Source: Volutella citrinella (taxonomy: Eukaryota > Ascomycota > Sordariomycetes > Hypocreales > Nectriaceae). Taken from it: a stretch of 64,000 nt of DNA. Where the stretch lies: NCBI GenBank assembly GCA_034401135.1, contig JAWZSP010000001.1, forward strand, positions 744,001-808,000, written 5' to 3'. The notes under the pieces were generated by a model that saw nothing but the letters and a program-made list of their open reading frames with translations, was not told the DNA's origin and did no database searches. Positions within the stretch are counted from its first letter, which is position 1, and every line of letters starts with the position of its first letter. Below are positions 1 through 10,361 of the stretch, in pieces. The position numbers and the translations under genes were made by a program.

Positions 1-546
1 CGAGGAGGAAGGGCAGCGACAACTGGGTAACGGCAATCCAGGCGCCTCGGAAGCCCAGTCTCTCGTAGAAGTTGTTGTCGTGCTTGACCGCTTTGAATGT
101 CAGGAGGAATGTGACGAATAGAGCGTACACAACGACGAGCGCTGCTCTCCGCGCAGGCACACGCGACAGCCAAGCCGGCCGAAGCTGGTCCAGATACGAG
201 GCCGTCAGCGCAGCCTGCAAGATGCCCAAGTATCGTTCAACGGCGGAATCAGCGGACCCTAATCTTTCGCGCTTATCACCCCTCCGGATTCTGCTCCCGT
301 GTCAGTTCTGTGGTTGCTGGATGAACATTCAGGACAGCTTTACCTTTGGCGCGCAAGATAGACGGACAACAACCTCGCAACACTGCCGAGCGCCAGGACC
401 GTGGCCAAGACGTACCAATACATCGCCGCCAGGTAATGCTGCCTTGACGAGTCCTCGGACTGGTGTCCATGCCCGTGCTTGCCGCCATTCTCTCCGCCCT
501 CCTCGTGGCCGTCGTGGTGGCCTTCGTGTCGCTCCACCAAGCCCAT
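1..546 (-). CDS. Ferric reductase-like transmembrane protein, N-terminal part (cut by window edge)
   Basis: Probable FRE-type metalloreductase, which would reduce ferric or cupric ions at the plasma membrane before uptake. The start at 546 opens a 67-residue exon with a His-rich head (several HG/HGH steps), followed by a hydrophobic segment (YWYVLATVLALGSVARLL). An 80-nt intron (343-264) with donor GTAAAG joins it in frame to an exon running to base 1. That exon holds a second membrane segment (LVVVYALFVTFLLTF) and the motif RLGFRGAWIAVTQLSLPFLL, typical of the family's transmembrane core. The heme-binding histidines and the FAD/NAD(P)H domains lie outside the window. The acceptor choice (AG at 264) is my best fit to phase; another AG lies a few bases on. 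An in-frame TTG extension upstream was not used. Confidence 0.72.
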
Positions 547-1171
547 GATGTCTGCCAGGGGTTGCGATCGCACCGTCAACTAATTGGCGGTACTCAATCA
601 GCCTCAGCGCACGCCACCATGCGCGTCAACTCCAGCGCTTCGCGATATGCCTGCGATCAATCGTCGACAGAGAGCGTTGAGTTGTGGCATTAAAAGGATG
701 CTGACAGCCAAGCCAACTGCGCACGCGTACTATTATGCATTGCTGCTTACGGCCTGGCGGGCCCGACAATGCCGGGGCTGTGGCTGGCTCGCCTGCATCC
801 TGCGAATAAAACCTTCTCAAACCAGCTCGTAGCGCCGAATTTAGGACGGCCCCATCCGCCGTGGCTTATCAAGGTTCTCGTCACTCTTTCGCAGCTTACC
901 CATGTTTGACAACTCCGCGAAACAAAAAAAATACTGCGAGAAGAGCGACTGGATTGGCTGATTGATGCAAGGGCTGGCAGATCATGATGTCACTCTATTC
1001 AATCCGCCTCTCTACCAGGTGACATCTCTCAGACTGGCTCTCACGCTGTATTCGCTGAGCAATTCCCTAATGGCACTCTAACTTGTACGAAAACGTCACT
1101 AGTACTCCGTACGGTAGATGCAATCAAAGAGCAATCCGTTAAGATATACCACTTCAATAGAGTATCAATGT
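547..1171. other. Intergenic, upstream of the ferric reductase-like gene
   Basis: No coding signal. The stretch is the promoter side of the gene starting at 546 and the 3' side of the gene ending at 1172. Confidence 0.6.
865..871 (-). promoter_or_regulatory. Single GATA-type (HGATAR) motif
   Basis: The minus strand reads TGATAAG, the core bound by fungal GATA factors. These include iron repressors of the SreA/SRE type and nitrogen regulators. It lies about 320 bases upstream of the ferric-reductase start. A single 7-mer is weak evidence. Confidence 0.2.
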
Positions 1172-2068
1172 TCATGGGTTGCCGCCCCCGGTACTAGCCT
1201 GCCACTGCACATGAGCTGTATCCGGAGGCGCAAGTTTCTTTCGATATTTCAGATCATCGACATCGGCAGGGCCCATGACAGTGACTCGACAGTCTCTGAT
1301 CTCCGGGTTGGCGAGGATGCCTTCGTAGACACGGCCGAATTCAGACGCCCTCATCTTGAATTGGGATTCCTCTTCCTTGACATTTGCGTCATACTCGACC
1401 CGATAGTGCAGGTAAACCTCGTTGAACCGAACACTGAGCTTCTCAAAGCTGACGACGTTTGCCATGGAGAACAGTGCGCCTTGACAGATTGAGACGGGGC
1501 CATAGGCTCCAGAGTCACCCCCGCCTCCAGTGCAAATGGTCCATGTGGAGTTGGGATGGCCCTTTTCCAGCAGGTACGGCATCGTTGCACGGTAAGCGAC
1601 TGGATCCAGTTAATTTCATCTCAATCATGCGTCATTCTTTGTTTGGAAGCTTACAGAAAGTTGCCATGAATCCAATCTCAAACGCGTCCCGGAAATCTTG
1701 CACACTTATCTCGTGCAACAGCTGAGGTTTACCAAACGCTCCAACTATCGAGACAAAGGTCAGAAGTCCATGACTGTGTATTTACAACCAAATGGGCTAC
1801 ATGAAGACTTACTTGCCGTGTAGACATGCTGGAATGCGGGTAGTTTTCCATCTCTGACTTGTTGGACCACTTTCTCGACACCATCCTCGCTGGCGATGTC
1901 GGCCTCAACGACGGTGATGTTTTCCGATGTGCCGACATTCTGGAACAGTTTCTCCTCGGCAGCCTTGCTACGCACAAGGGCGATGACTTGTCTGTTGGAA
2001 CGTAGCGCCCCAATAATGGTCGACACGCCAATATTGCCAGTGGCGCCAACAACAAGAACTGTTTCCAT
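1172..2068 (-). CDS. NmrA-like / atypical short-chain NAD(P)-binding protein
   Basis: Three exons (2068-1813, 1744-1655, 1599-1172) give 257 residues; donors are GTAAGT and GTAAGC, and the total is an exact codon multiple. The N-terminus (METVLVVGATGNIG) carries the GxxGxxG dinucleotide loop of a Rossmann fold close to the start, as in NmrA and isoflavone-reductase-like proteins. The sequence after it (ALVRS, then VVEADIASEDGVEKVV) fits the beta2/beta3 region where the NADP phosphate and an acidic residue are read. Family members are either redox sensors or reductases, so the substrate cannot be told. Start 2068 is chosen because the Gly-rich loop follows directly; upstream in-frame residues do not look like family sequence. 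Confidence 0.75.
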
Positions 2069-3154
2069 AGCTTGAAAGTGAAAGATGGTGTTGTAGAACT
2101 TCATATATCGAGGCTGATGAAGAAAACCAGAGGTATTCGCGGTGTTGTTTTATATCAACCTTGACCAACTTTCCAAACCCCCCCTCTCACAACATGGATG
2201 TGTCTGACATCCGTCGGGGTGATTACAAATCCCGGACTTTGAATTTTGTCCGACACACCTGTTTTGCTTCATTGTCGAGATAACACATGTGGTGGTTGAG
2301 ATATCATCGGATGTTGTTGCTCTCAACATAAAGCCTTTGGGTGAAACTGCGAATTGTTGTCCATGCACAGACAGGCCTTGGGGTGGTGTCAGTAGGCCAA
2401 AACAAGCCTATGTGGGCCATTTATTTTGAGTTTGAGCTCGCAGACCTCCAATGCAGACCTAACCTAAAATAATCTCATGGAACTCGGACATTACGCTCAC
2501 ATCCACAACTCTGTTTCGTCTCTCTAAAGAAATGGCCAGCCAGTCGCAATTACTACGTTATTGTAAGGCTCCGCGCAGGGTGCTGGAGAGGCAATGTGTA
2601 CTACAAGCGAATATGTCGTGTTTCCGTGGTCAACCATGCTGTATATGTATGGTGCGGCCGCCAGTAATAGACATAGCAATATATTGTTGCCACTCCCCAG
2701 AAGGTAAGGCTGTCCCGAGTGTCACCCGTTGCCTCAATCCATACCGGGTTGTTTAGTGATTTTGCATAAACCGACGTCGTGTCAACTGCAACGCCTGATA
2801 AGCGTAACCGCTTTACACATTAAGATGCGGTTTATCCTGCGTTCTGGCGATTCCTAATGTCATGGGGCCGTGTTAAAGTATTGTCACAATTCACACATCA
2901 TCTCTTCAATCTGACCTCGACCAGTGCAGTCTGGTACACTCCACACCTGTTATGGCGTACAAAGACCCAGCCCACCTGGCAATCACACCTGCCCGGCTGC
3001 AGTTTTGGGCTTGTGTATTGCTTCAAGGATAAACAACTGGTATAATGTAAACTGAAGTCTCTTATAAACAGACAGAACCGCCGTAGCGACCTGCACCAGG
3101 CTGCTAGTCTTGGCAGGGATACTTGTACAAATATAATACAGATCGCGCATGAGG
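2069..3154. other. Intergenic, no gene seen
   Basis: Promoter side of the NmrA-like gene. Short open frames here have no family resemblance. It contains the 17-bp inverted repeat listed separately. Confidence 0.55.
2196..2212. repeat. 17-bp inverted repeat, possible operator
   Basis: GGATGT and ACATCC flank a 5-base spacer, about 130 bases upstream of the NmrA-like start codon. Its symmetry would suit a dimeric regulator, but it occurs once here and no factor can be named. Confidence 0.3.
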
Positions 3155-3714
3155 CTAGATGCTGGTGTCGCATTGGAAAGCCAGCTGAAAGTAATGCCAC
3201 AAGTCATCACGGCAAGCCTCCCAGCTACCCTCGTTGTTCGAGAAACTAAACTCCATGACATTGTCGTTGGGGCTGACACCCTTAACTTCTGACCCCTTCT
3301 TGAAGCTGGTGCTGGCTCGTCCGTTGCATGCTGCATTAGTCGTTAGCCGCTGGCAATCTGACGCCAATTGGTAATCGTACCTTGAACGGAATCAATGTTG
3401 CTTTTGAGCCAGTCGACTGTAGGATTGTTTCCTGCGGCTATGTGCTTCTTTGTCTTGACCACAAAGCGGTGGCGATGCAGATTGCCATCGGGCACGGCAC
3501 CCGAGGCGGCGTCGATGCGGACACCACATGAGCACGGCACGACCTTGTTGGAGTTTCTGACACCCTCAAGGCATTTGTTATCTCTCCCGCATGAGACGGG
3601 GCCGCTGTAGCGCTGGCATGTATATTGGCCGTTGACGGGCCTGGGAAACTCGTTGGCGGCCAGAGTGGTGATGGCCGCGCAGAGGAGTGCGACGAAGGAG
3701 GTGGCGAGCTTCAT
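3155..3714 (-). CDS. Small secreted eight-cysteine protein
   Basis: Two exons (3714-3381, 3330-3155) give 169 residues; the donor GTACGA and acceptor TGCAG join at phase 1. The start at 3714 gives a clean signal peptide: MKLA, a hydrophobic core (SFVALLCAAITTLAA), then a likely cut before EFPRPVNG. The mature part holds eight cysteines, including a PCSC pair, enough for four disulfides, and no membrane segment or GPI signal. I do not recognise the family. The second half (NNEGSW..C...LWHYF) looks like a compact secreted domain. Such proteins in fungi are often effectors, adhesins or small hydrolases; nothing here decides which. An in-frame ATG 12 codons upstream would bury the signal peptide and is less likely. 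Confidence 0.7.
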
Positions 3715-6700
3715 TTCGGCTAAAGAGATAAGGTGCGGATGTGGCTTCAATTGATCTGCTGAAGGAGGGCATTCATGATTGGCTTTATAGCTGGATAAAT
3801 GTTGAAGAAGTTATTTATGGACAAGATTGCAGGATCCAGACCATTTCCCCATGTTATGGAGGGCTCCGGGGAGTTCGAAACGTCCATGCCCCAATCATAC
3901 AGGCAATTGAATCAATCAAGAGCCTAAACATTCTGATCACATTGAATTACAGGTTTTAAACCCTGGTGGTCACTGGTATGAGAGTGGTGGAAAACACTTT
4001 ACATGGGACCTGACGGAATCCCTTCGACTCCCAGCGGCCGCCTCTAACCCATTGACGCGGAGGCCCAAGCGGAGGCCAGCAAATAGTGATGCATCGCGAG
4101 CGAAACATGACATGGACTAGAGAAACAGATCGCCTTGCGTGCGTATTCCCATGAGCGATGGGCTCAATTATACAGCGCGGGACCCTATGCTCGTGTAACA
4201 GCATGGCAGCGGGAGCGCAGTTGGTTATGCATATCTTAGGACCAGCCCCGCCTCCCCAGACTGGCCAAGGGATTAGCCTCCACTGGCTGACTTTAAGGAG
4301 CTATAAGGCGAGGCTGCAAACAGAACGCGACAGGCCGACAGCTGTGCTCCCGGGCGATCGGGAGACGTGGTCACTCTATTCCAGCAGACTCTCATGAGGG
4401 CCGGCCAGAAACTGAAGCCGAGGTTCACTCAAGCTCAATGCCGAGAATCCTCCACAGGTTGGAGAGCCCGCCGCACGAGGGCGCATGGTAGCAAAAGCAG
4501 CCCAGTGCAAGCACTAGCAGCGCACGGCGGCTGGTTTGGGCAGCAAAAACGACACGGGATGAATGCTCTGCGACCGACGGCCAAAGCCAACATGGCCGAG
4601 CGTGCAGCGCTGGCCTCATTCCAACCCGCCATCAATCACGCCAGACAATGCGGAGAGACAGACGGACAAGCTGGCCACGGATGGTTTTGCAGCGCATCGC
4701 GCGGACGTCCGAATGACTGCGGGACACGTGGGCGCCGAGCGACGGGCCCTTGTCGCGGGCAGGCCATCATGACGGCCCAGTGGGCGTCGCCCAGGTGTAT
4801 TGTGTACTGCGTGTATCAAGTATTTTGTATCATGTATCAGCAGCCAAGGTAAAACACCCAGGGCTCATCTCCGAAAGTCAGCTGTCACCATCGGCGAGTG
4901 TCCAAGCTTCCTGCCCCCCATCCGTCTCTGGAAGGCGACAACCGGCGGAGAGAGGGCGCTGCACGCACAGTAGCCCCATCGCCCGTTCGAACGGCGGCGG
5001 GTGCGATGCGGGCCGCCCGCTAACCGTGACCAGTCAAGCTGCGCACGCCAGGGCGCCGGCGCTGCCCGTCCCACTGGTCCGCTCGCGATTTAGGGGCCTT
5101 GTCGCCCACCAGCAGCCCCCGGCCGCATTCTACCCGAAAAATACCCCTCCATCACCCGCTTGCTCGCCCAGGTGGTGGTTCGTCCGAGCAAGCCAGGTTC
5201 CATTAGCTTTTATTGGCGCAGGCGTGACCACGGGTGGGCTGTGAGGTGACGAGGGAGTCTGGTGGTGTGTCCAAGAGACGGGCTGCGAGTGGGCGTTGAT
5301 CACCAGCTGTTTCGCCGTGTCTGGCTTTGGGTGGGTGTCCAGGCAAGCCAGGTGGGTTTTGGGGGGCAGGAAGGTGCACTGGATGTACAGTACTTCCCGT
5401 TCTATGCTCCAACACGAGCAGCATTGCATCCATCATCATGGCTACCGGGATGCCACCACCAAACATCAACGTTCTCACTCACACTTGTCTCTGCAGATTC
5501 ATGCACAGAAGCACGGCCGATCGACGGGTTCCGCGGTCGACACTCGCCTGCCCCTCCCTCCCCCACACCCCCTGTCCGGTCCAGTGACCAATATCGAGTG
5601 CAACCGCCCATCGATTCGCGAGCCTGAGCCAATAACTCGACAAGGAAACCAGTAATTACGGATAACTAGACGGAAATCACGACCATATTTGGCTTCGTCC
5701 CAAAGTCTATGTCGTCTTTCGTGTCTTCTGCCTCTCCCTTTCCTCGACTGAGTCACCCGTTCACGGTGACCACCACCTGCACCTTCACATGCCGGCTGAG
5801 CTGTGGCGCGTCACGTTGGAGGGAATCTGTAACAAACGAACGAGAATCCTTCCAGCTTCGCCCGAGCCAAGGCGGGCTTTCAGATGCTCCATGATCCATC
5901 TCCCCTCCCTTGCGTCCCCTGCCGTTGGTTGCTCAGCCCGAGGTCCCCACTCGTCGAGAGCTGGCCACACAGGCGCGCACACAGACCAGTCACCCACCCA
6001 CATCGTTTCAATGCTGGTGCGCGGCTGCTTGTGATTGGGCCCTGGGTCTGGTGCCTGAGAGCGAGACATTGACTGAGCTGAGCTGGCTGGAGGGAGGGGG
6101 AGCGAGGCTGGTCCTGAAAGCATGTGAAGATTGACATCCATGCATCGGTGAGGTGCGTCATCTGATGGAAGCCATCGACGACACGCGGGCAAAAAGAAAG
6201 CAACAGATACACAGACACAGAGATATGGGATGTGTATAATAAACTGCTACGGCCTCCAGGCGTTGTCAACATCCGGCTCGCGCCAATACGCTCTGTCCTC
6301 GCTTCCCGCCAGCTGCCAGCTGCCAACCTACCGCTTCTGCATGCACGCTGCAAGGCCCCAGTTTACTCGTGGCTTGACGCGGTCGCCCTGCCTCCGTCTC
6401 GAGGATTCCCCACCGCGACATCGGATGTGGGCGCTGCTAGGCCTGTAGCAACTTAGCTGGCCGGGTAAGGTGACTCCCTGTGGGCTCCCATCACGGAAAC
6501 TACGTCCTGAAGGCTAGGAAGTCTGAAGAGTCATGGGCTAATAGCTAAGCTTGTTTAGTCGTCGCGGTCAAAACAAGACTGGTGACCAACCTTGCTATTT
6601 TATTTTTTCTTGGCCAGTCCCAAAGTGAGTCCTGGCTCGCTCAGACGGGAATAGAGCGCACACGATCAGCAGCAACGGCGCCAGAAAATCGCCAGACCGC

Positions 6701-8568
6701 TACTGTTCGCCACCACCTGTACTTTGCTCGGCGCCTGGCTAGAGAAGACCAGGAGGTAGTGATTTGAGAGCAGCGTTGGACGGTGACGGTACCTTGACGT
6801 GATGGTTACTGCGCCCCATTGACGCAAACAAATAACGCAACGTGCAGAACAGGCACTCAGTGGCACGCATATACATGCACTTCGTGTGTATGCATGCCCG
6901 CACATACCCGGCAGACTCCCCAAAACTCGCTGCATCTATTACCGAAAAATCCTCTGATAGCGAAAACATTACTGCAAAAGGGTAAAAAGCAAGCAAGGCT
7001 CATCGACCGGCACTGCAACCCGTGCTGCAGCATCCACCTCCAGCCTCCTCCTTGTCCTACACGCCGCAGACAGCCGGCATAGGCAGCCCCTCCCGGGAGG
7101 ATCCCCCGAGGCATCACAACTGCTGGTTCCCGGCTAGCTGCCTCATCGCCCAGAGTCTCGAGGGATTCCAGGCACGCTAGGGGTTAATCGGCCTGCGGGC
7201 ACTGGCTGGGCACGACGCTACCGACTCCAGTTTGTTCTCGTGGTGCATATCGTCAAGGCGAAACCCCTCCCTAGGACCCTCCTCCTGCTCGGCATTCCGC
7301 GCTACGACGCCGTTACGGCTACCATTTGCTAGGTGTCAGTCCAGCCAAGGACTTCCCGCCTTGTTCTGTTATTTGCCGCTCTGCCAACAACCACCCAGCG
7401 GCGTAGGCTCTGGCTGCTCGTCTCGTCTCGTCTCGCCTTCGTCTCGCTTGATTGATGCCCCCGATATCCACCTCCGTGCAGCTTCACCGCCCAATCACCC
7501 CGGCCAACTCGACACAGCGCACTCGCTGCGAAACACTGGTCCATCCCCAAACCATTCTACCTTGCATATTGCGGACATTTGGACCGCGCCCTCTGTCTCT
7601 TCGCAATCCTGCCATTACCAATACAATACCCATAGCTCACCCGGCCTGTCCCCCTCCATCCTCCACGCCGCCATCCGGCATCTTTCTGTACGTACCATAC
7701 GGAGAGCCCACTCACAACCAACCCCGGCACCGCCCTGAGCCCCTCACCCATCCACATCCACATCCACACGACAGGCAGGCACCGCCTGGCTTCCCGCTAC
7801 CACCCTGGTTGCTCGCCGGGATCGTTGCTCGTCTCTCAAAAGGGTCGACACACTAAAATAAAATAAATAAAAAAAGAGGGTTTTCCAACAAGGGCGGCCT
7901 GCTCCTCCGCCACCACCACCGCCACCACCCCGCGCATCGCTTGACCAGGGCCTGCACAAGTACATAGCCCGGCGCTCGCTTGGCAATATTAAGACACAAG
8001 AGAAAGCGGCGCTTGTTGCTGCAGACCGCAACTTCAAAACCCACGCCTTGCCCGCCTCCCCCTCCACCCCCGGTTTCCGTTTCTACCGCAACGTCAAACG
8101 CCAACGCTCGCGACCGCCAAAGACGTTCCGTCTCCCTGCTGCCTGCGTCCCTCGCGCGCTTCACCGCGCCTTTGCACCCGGCTCAAACGTACCGACTGGC
8201 TGGGGGACGGGAGATTAGCACTGGGCCGGCCCGAGGACGCTGCCTTGTATCTGCCACCACTAGCATACCCGAACCGCACGTACTGTTGCTCTTATAGGTT
8301 GCGAGCTTTCCCACCCGTCAACGGACCTGGACCTGCTTTTTTTTGTTATTATTCATCGCCTCGCCTCGACTTGGCTTACTTTTCCGATTCCTTACTCCAG
8401 CTTCGGCCGGTCTCGCTAAGTGGCGTGAACCCTTCCGCGCTGCTGGTTTATATATACATTGATATATATAACTCAACCCACCCTCACCACCAACCTACTT
8501 GGCTCCGCTTACAACCACATCTCGATCTCAACTACCCAAAGTCGGCATCCGTCGCATGTGTGCCCGCC
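3715..8568. other. 4.85-kb stretch with no supportable gene
   Basis: Both flanking genes point away from it. Its base composition is normal, unlike the AT-rich element further right, so it is not an obvious repeat relic. Open frames up to 168 codons occur but are Pro/Ser/Arg-rich, overlap each other on both strands and show no motif. The last kilobase is pyrimidine-rich with CGTCT and CCACCA simple repeats (about 7419-7450 and 7905-7930), resembling a long 5' leader for the gene at 8569. A non-coding transcript is possible but cannot be shown. Confidence 0.5.
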
Positions 8569-9492
8569 ATGGAAGAGAGATCCAGCTCCAGGGCGTCTGG
8601 CACGACCTACCATAGCTTCAATGACGTCGAGCTGTTTGAGCCCGCCTCGCCGCCGCGGCCCCCGGTCACATACGACAGCGCCAGCCTACAGCACCTCGAG
8701 CACCTCCAGCAAGAGCTGCAGCGCCAGCAGCGCGAGGCCGCCCAGCGCGAGGCTGCCCGGGAGCGAGAGCGAGAACAGGAGGGCCGGCCGGCGACGGGCG
8801 CGGCCAAGATGCAGCGCCAGGACTCGGGCTACGAGTCGACGACGCCGCCCCGGAGGGCCTCGACATCGGCATCCCGGCCCTCGGTCGGGCGTTGGCCCTC
8901 AACTAGCTCCTCTGCCGGCAGGGAAGCGCCCGGCGCCGTGACACGACAGCGAAGGCGGCCGTCGTTCCGGCGGGCCGCCAAGTCGCTGCAGTACCAGCAG
9001 AGCGCACGCAGCAGCAACCAGTCGCTGCACATAGTGCGGTCCACGGCACCTCCCAGCAAGCCCGCCGGCGGCTTCTTCCACTTCCCGTCGCCAGAGCAGC
9101 CGCAACAGCAACCGGCGGGCGAGCCCATCCCGCTGGCCGACACGGCGCCCGACGTCCGGGTCGCGCCCACCCCGGCCCCGACGCCGCCGCCTCAGACGAC
9201 ACACTACTGGACCAGCGACCGCACACGCCGCCTCGAGTACGCAGCCATTGACGCAGCCACCATGGGCTTCAAGGGCTGGTTCATGCGCCACCTCGTCCCG
9301 GAGTGCTTCGTACCCCGAGAGCTGCGCCACGTCTCCTTTGACGACGACTCGGGCAGCGTCCGAAGGTACCGCCTGGAGCTCGAGGAGGACCACGACGAGA
9401 AGGCTGCTCGCCAGAGGGGCTTCCGCCGGGGCAGGGGGTGGCGGTTCTGGCGGCGCCGGAAGGAGACGTCGGGCCCTGTGGTTATTATCTGA
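8569..9492 (+). CDS. Conserved-looking fungal protein of unknown function, basic and disordered
   Basis: Single exon, 307 residues. The ATG at 8569 follows a long pyrimidine-rich leader; in-frame residues upstream are leader-like, so this ATG is preferred. The N-terminus is Ser-rich (MEERSSSRASGTTYHSFNDV). A Gln/Glu/Arg coiled-coil-like stretch follows at about 41-75, then long Ser/Arg/Pro-rich low complexity. The only ordered-looking part is near residues 210-275, starting TTHYWTSDRTRRLEYAAID and continuing through a Trp/Phe-rich segment (GFKGWFMRHLVPECFVP) to an acidic strip (SFDDDSG). The tail is strongly basic (RRGRGWRFWRRRKE). No signal peptide or membrane span. No function is proposed; the ordered block suggests a real conserved module. 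Confidence 0.75.
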   Translation: MEERSSSRASGTTYHSFNDVELFEPASPPRPPVTYDSASLQHLEHLQQELQRQQREAAQREAAREREREQEGRPATGAAKMQRQDSGYESTTPPRRASTSASRPSVGRWPSTSSSAGREAPGAVTRQRRRPSFRRAAKSLQYQQSARSSNQSLHIVRSTAPPSKPAGGFFHFPSPEQPQQQPAGEPIPLADTAPDVRVAPTPAPTPPPQTTHYWTSDRTRRLEYAAIDAATMGFKGWFMRHLVPECFVPRELRHVSFDDDSGSVRRYRLELEEDHDEKAARQRGFRRGRGWRFWRRRKETSGPVVII

Positions 9493-10361
9493 GCCGAGTC
9501 CGCGTCGAGCCCGGCCAGGTTTGGGTCTTGTCCTTGTCCTGCGGACAATTGCCATACGCGCATGGGTCCGTGTGTGACGTCTGGGCTGTGTGCTTGTGTG
9601 CGTGTGCGTGTGCGTGTGCGCGTGTGTGTGCACGTAGTCGTGTTCCTCCTTTTGGCTTGGGTCATTTTTGGTTACGTTCCTCTTTGGCATTGCGATAAAG
9701 CGTTGCATCGTTGGCGTTAGATACCCGCTGGCTTATTTGTCATGGCATCAGATTCCCTACCATTGGGCTTTTTAATCAGGCTTGTTTTCTCAAATTTTGT
9801 TTTTTTGCTTATCCACTTCTTCTTTATTGGTTTCACCTCGCATCCTTGAGGTCTAAATTCTTTGACGGCATGATACAGACGGAGCATCTAGATGAGAGAG
9901 ACTGAATGAATCACGGGACAGCTGATAGATGATAGCTAGGAATGTGACTTGGTTTTCAACAAGAGCGCAGTGGCCGTCATGGCATCATCTTGCATCGTGC
10001 TTGTTCAGTTGCTACAGCACCGGGTGGCGTGCATCACAGACCGTCGCGCACTGTTCAGCCGCCAAGTGTGCGGTTGACTCTTTGTTCACCTTTGCGACAG
10101 AACGGGCCCAGCTCAGCCCGGGTGGCTGCCCTTGGGTGCGGGCGAGCCATGGCCTTGTTCTATGGTCGATGTGCTGGTAGTTAATGATGTGCAGTGAACG
10201 GGACCAGATTTACTATTCAGCCAGCCAACTCACACTCCCCCCTCAGAATATCAAGGAGGCGACGTCCATCAGGATCTAGGCCCAAAGGTCTTCTTTCTTC
10301 TTCTTCTCGTCGCTGACCCCTTTACTGTCTCGCCGCGTTTTTGACTCCTTTCGACTTCGCA
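9493..10361. other. Intergenic, no gene seen
   Basis: 3' region of the gene at 8569 and promoter of the next. Contains the GT microsatellite listed separately and T-rich DNA around 9780-9830. Confidence 0.6.
9595..9630 (+). repeat. GT/GC microsatellite (GTGTGC-like)
   Basis: Alternating purine-pyrimidine run, about 36 bases, in the 3' flank of the gene ending at 9492. It gives rise to a false His/Thr-rich frame on the opposite strand. Confidence 0.9.

Noticed and set aside
4367..4852. 161-codon plus-strand frame in the long gene-free interval
   Set aside because: Arg/Ala/Gly composition typical of chance frames in GC-rich DNA; competing frames on both strands and no domain.
7232..7856. Pro/Ser/His-rich overlapping plus-strand frames
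   Set aside because: Two overlapping frames of equal quality in pyrimidine-rich leader-like DNA, no conserved motif.
8899..9708. 269-codon minus-strand frame with His/Thr repeats
   Set aside because: Antisense to the gene at 8569; its repeats come from the GT microsatellite and no family motif is present.
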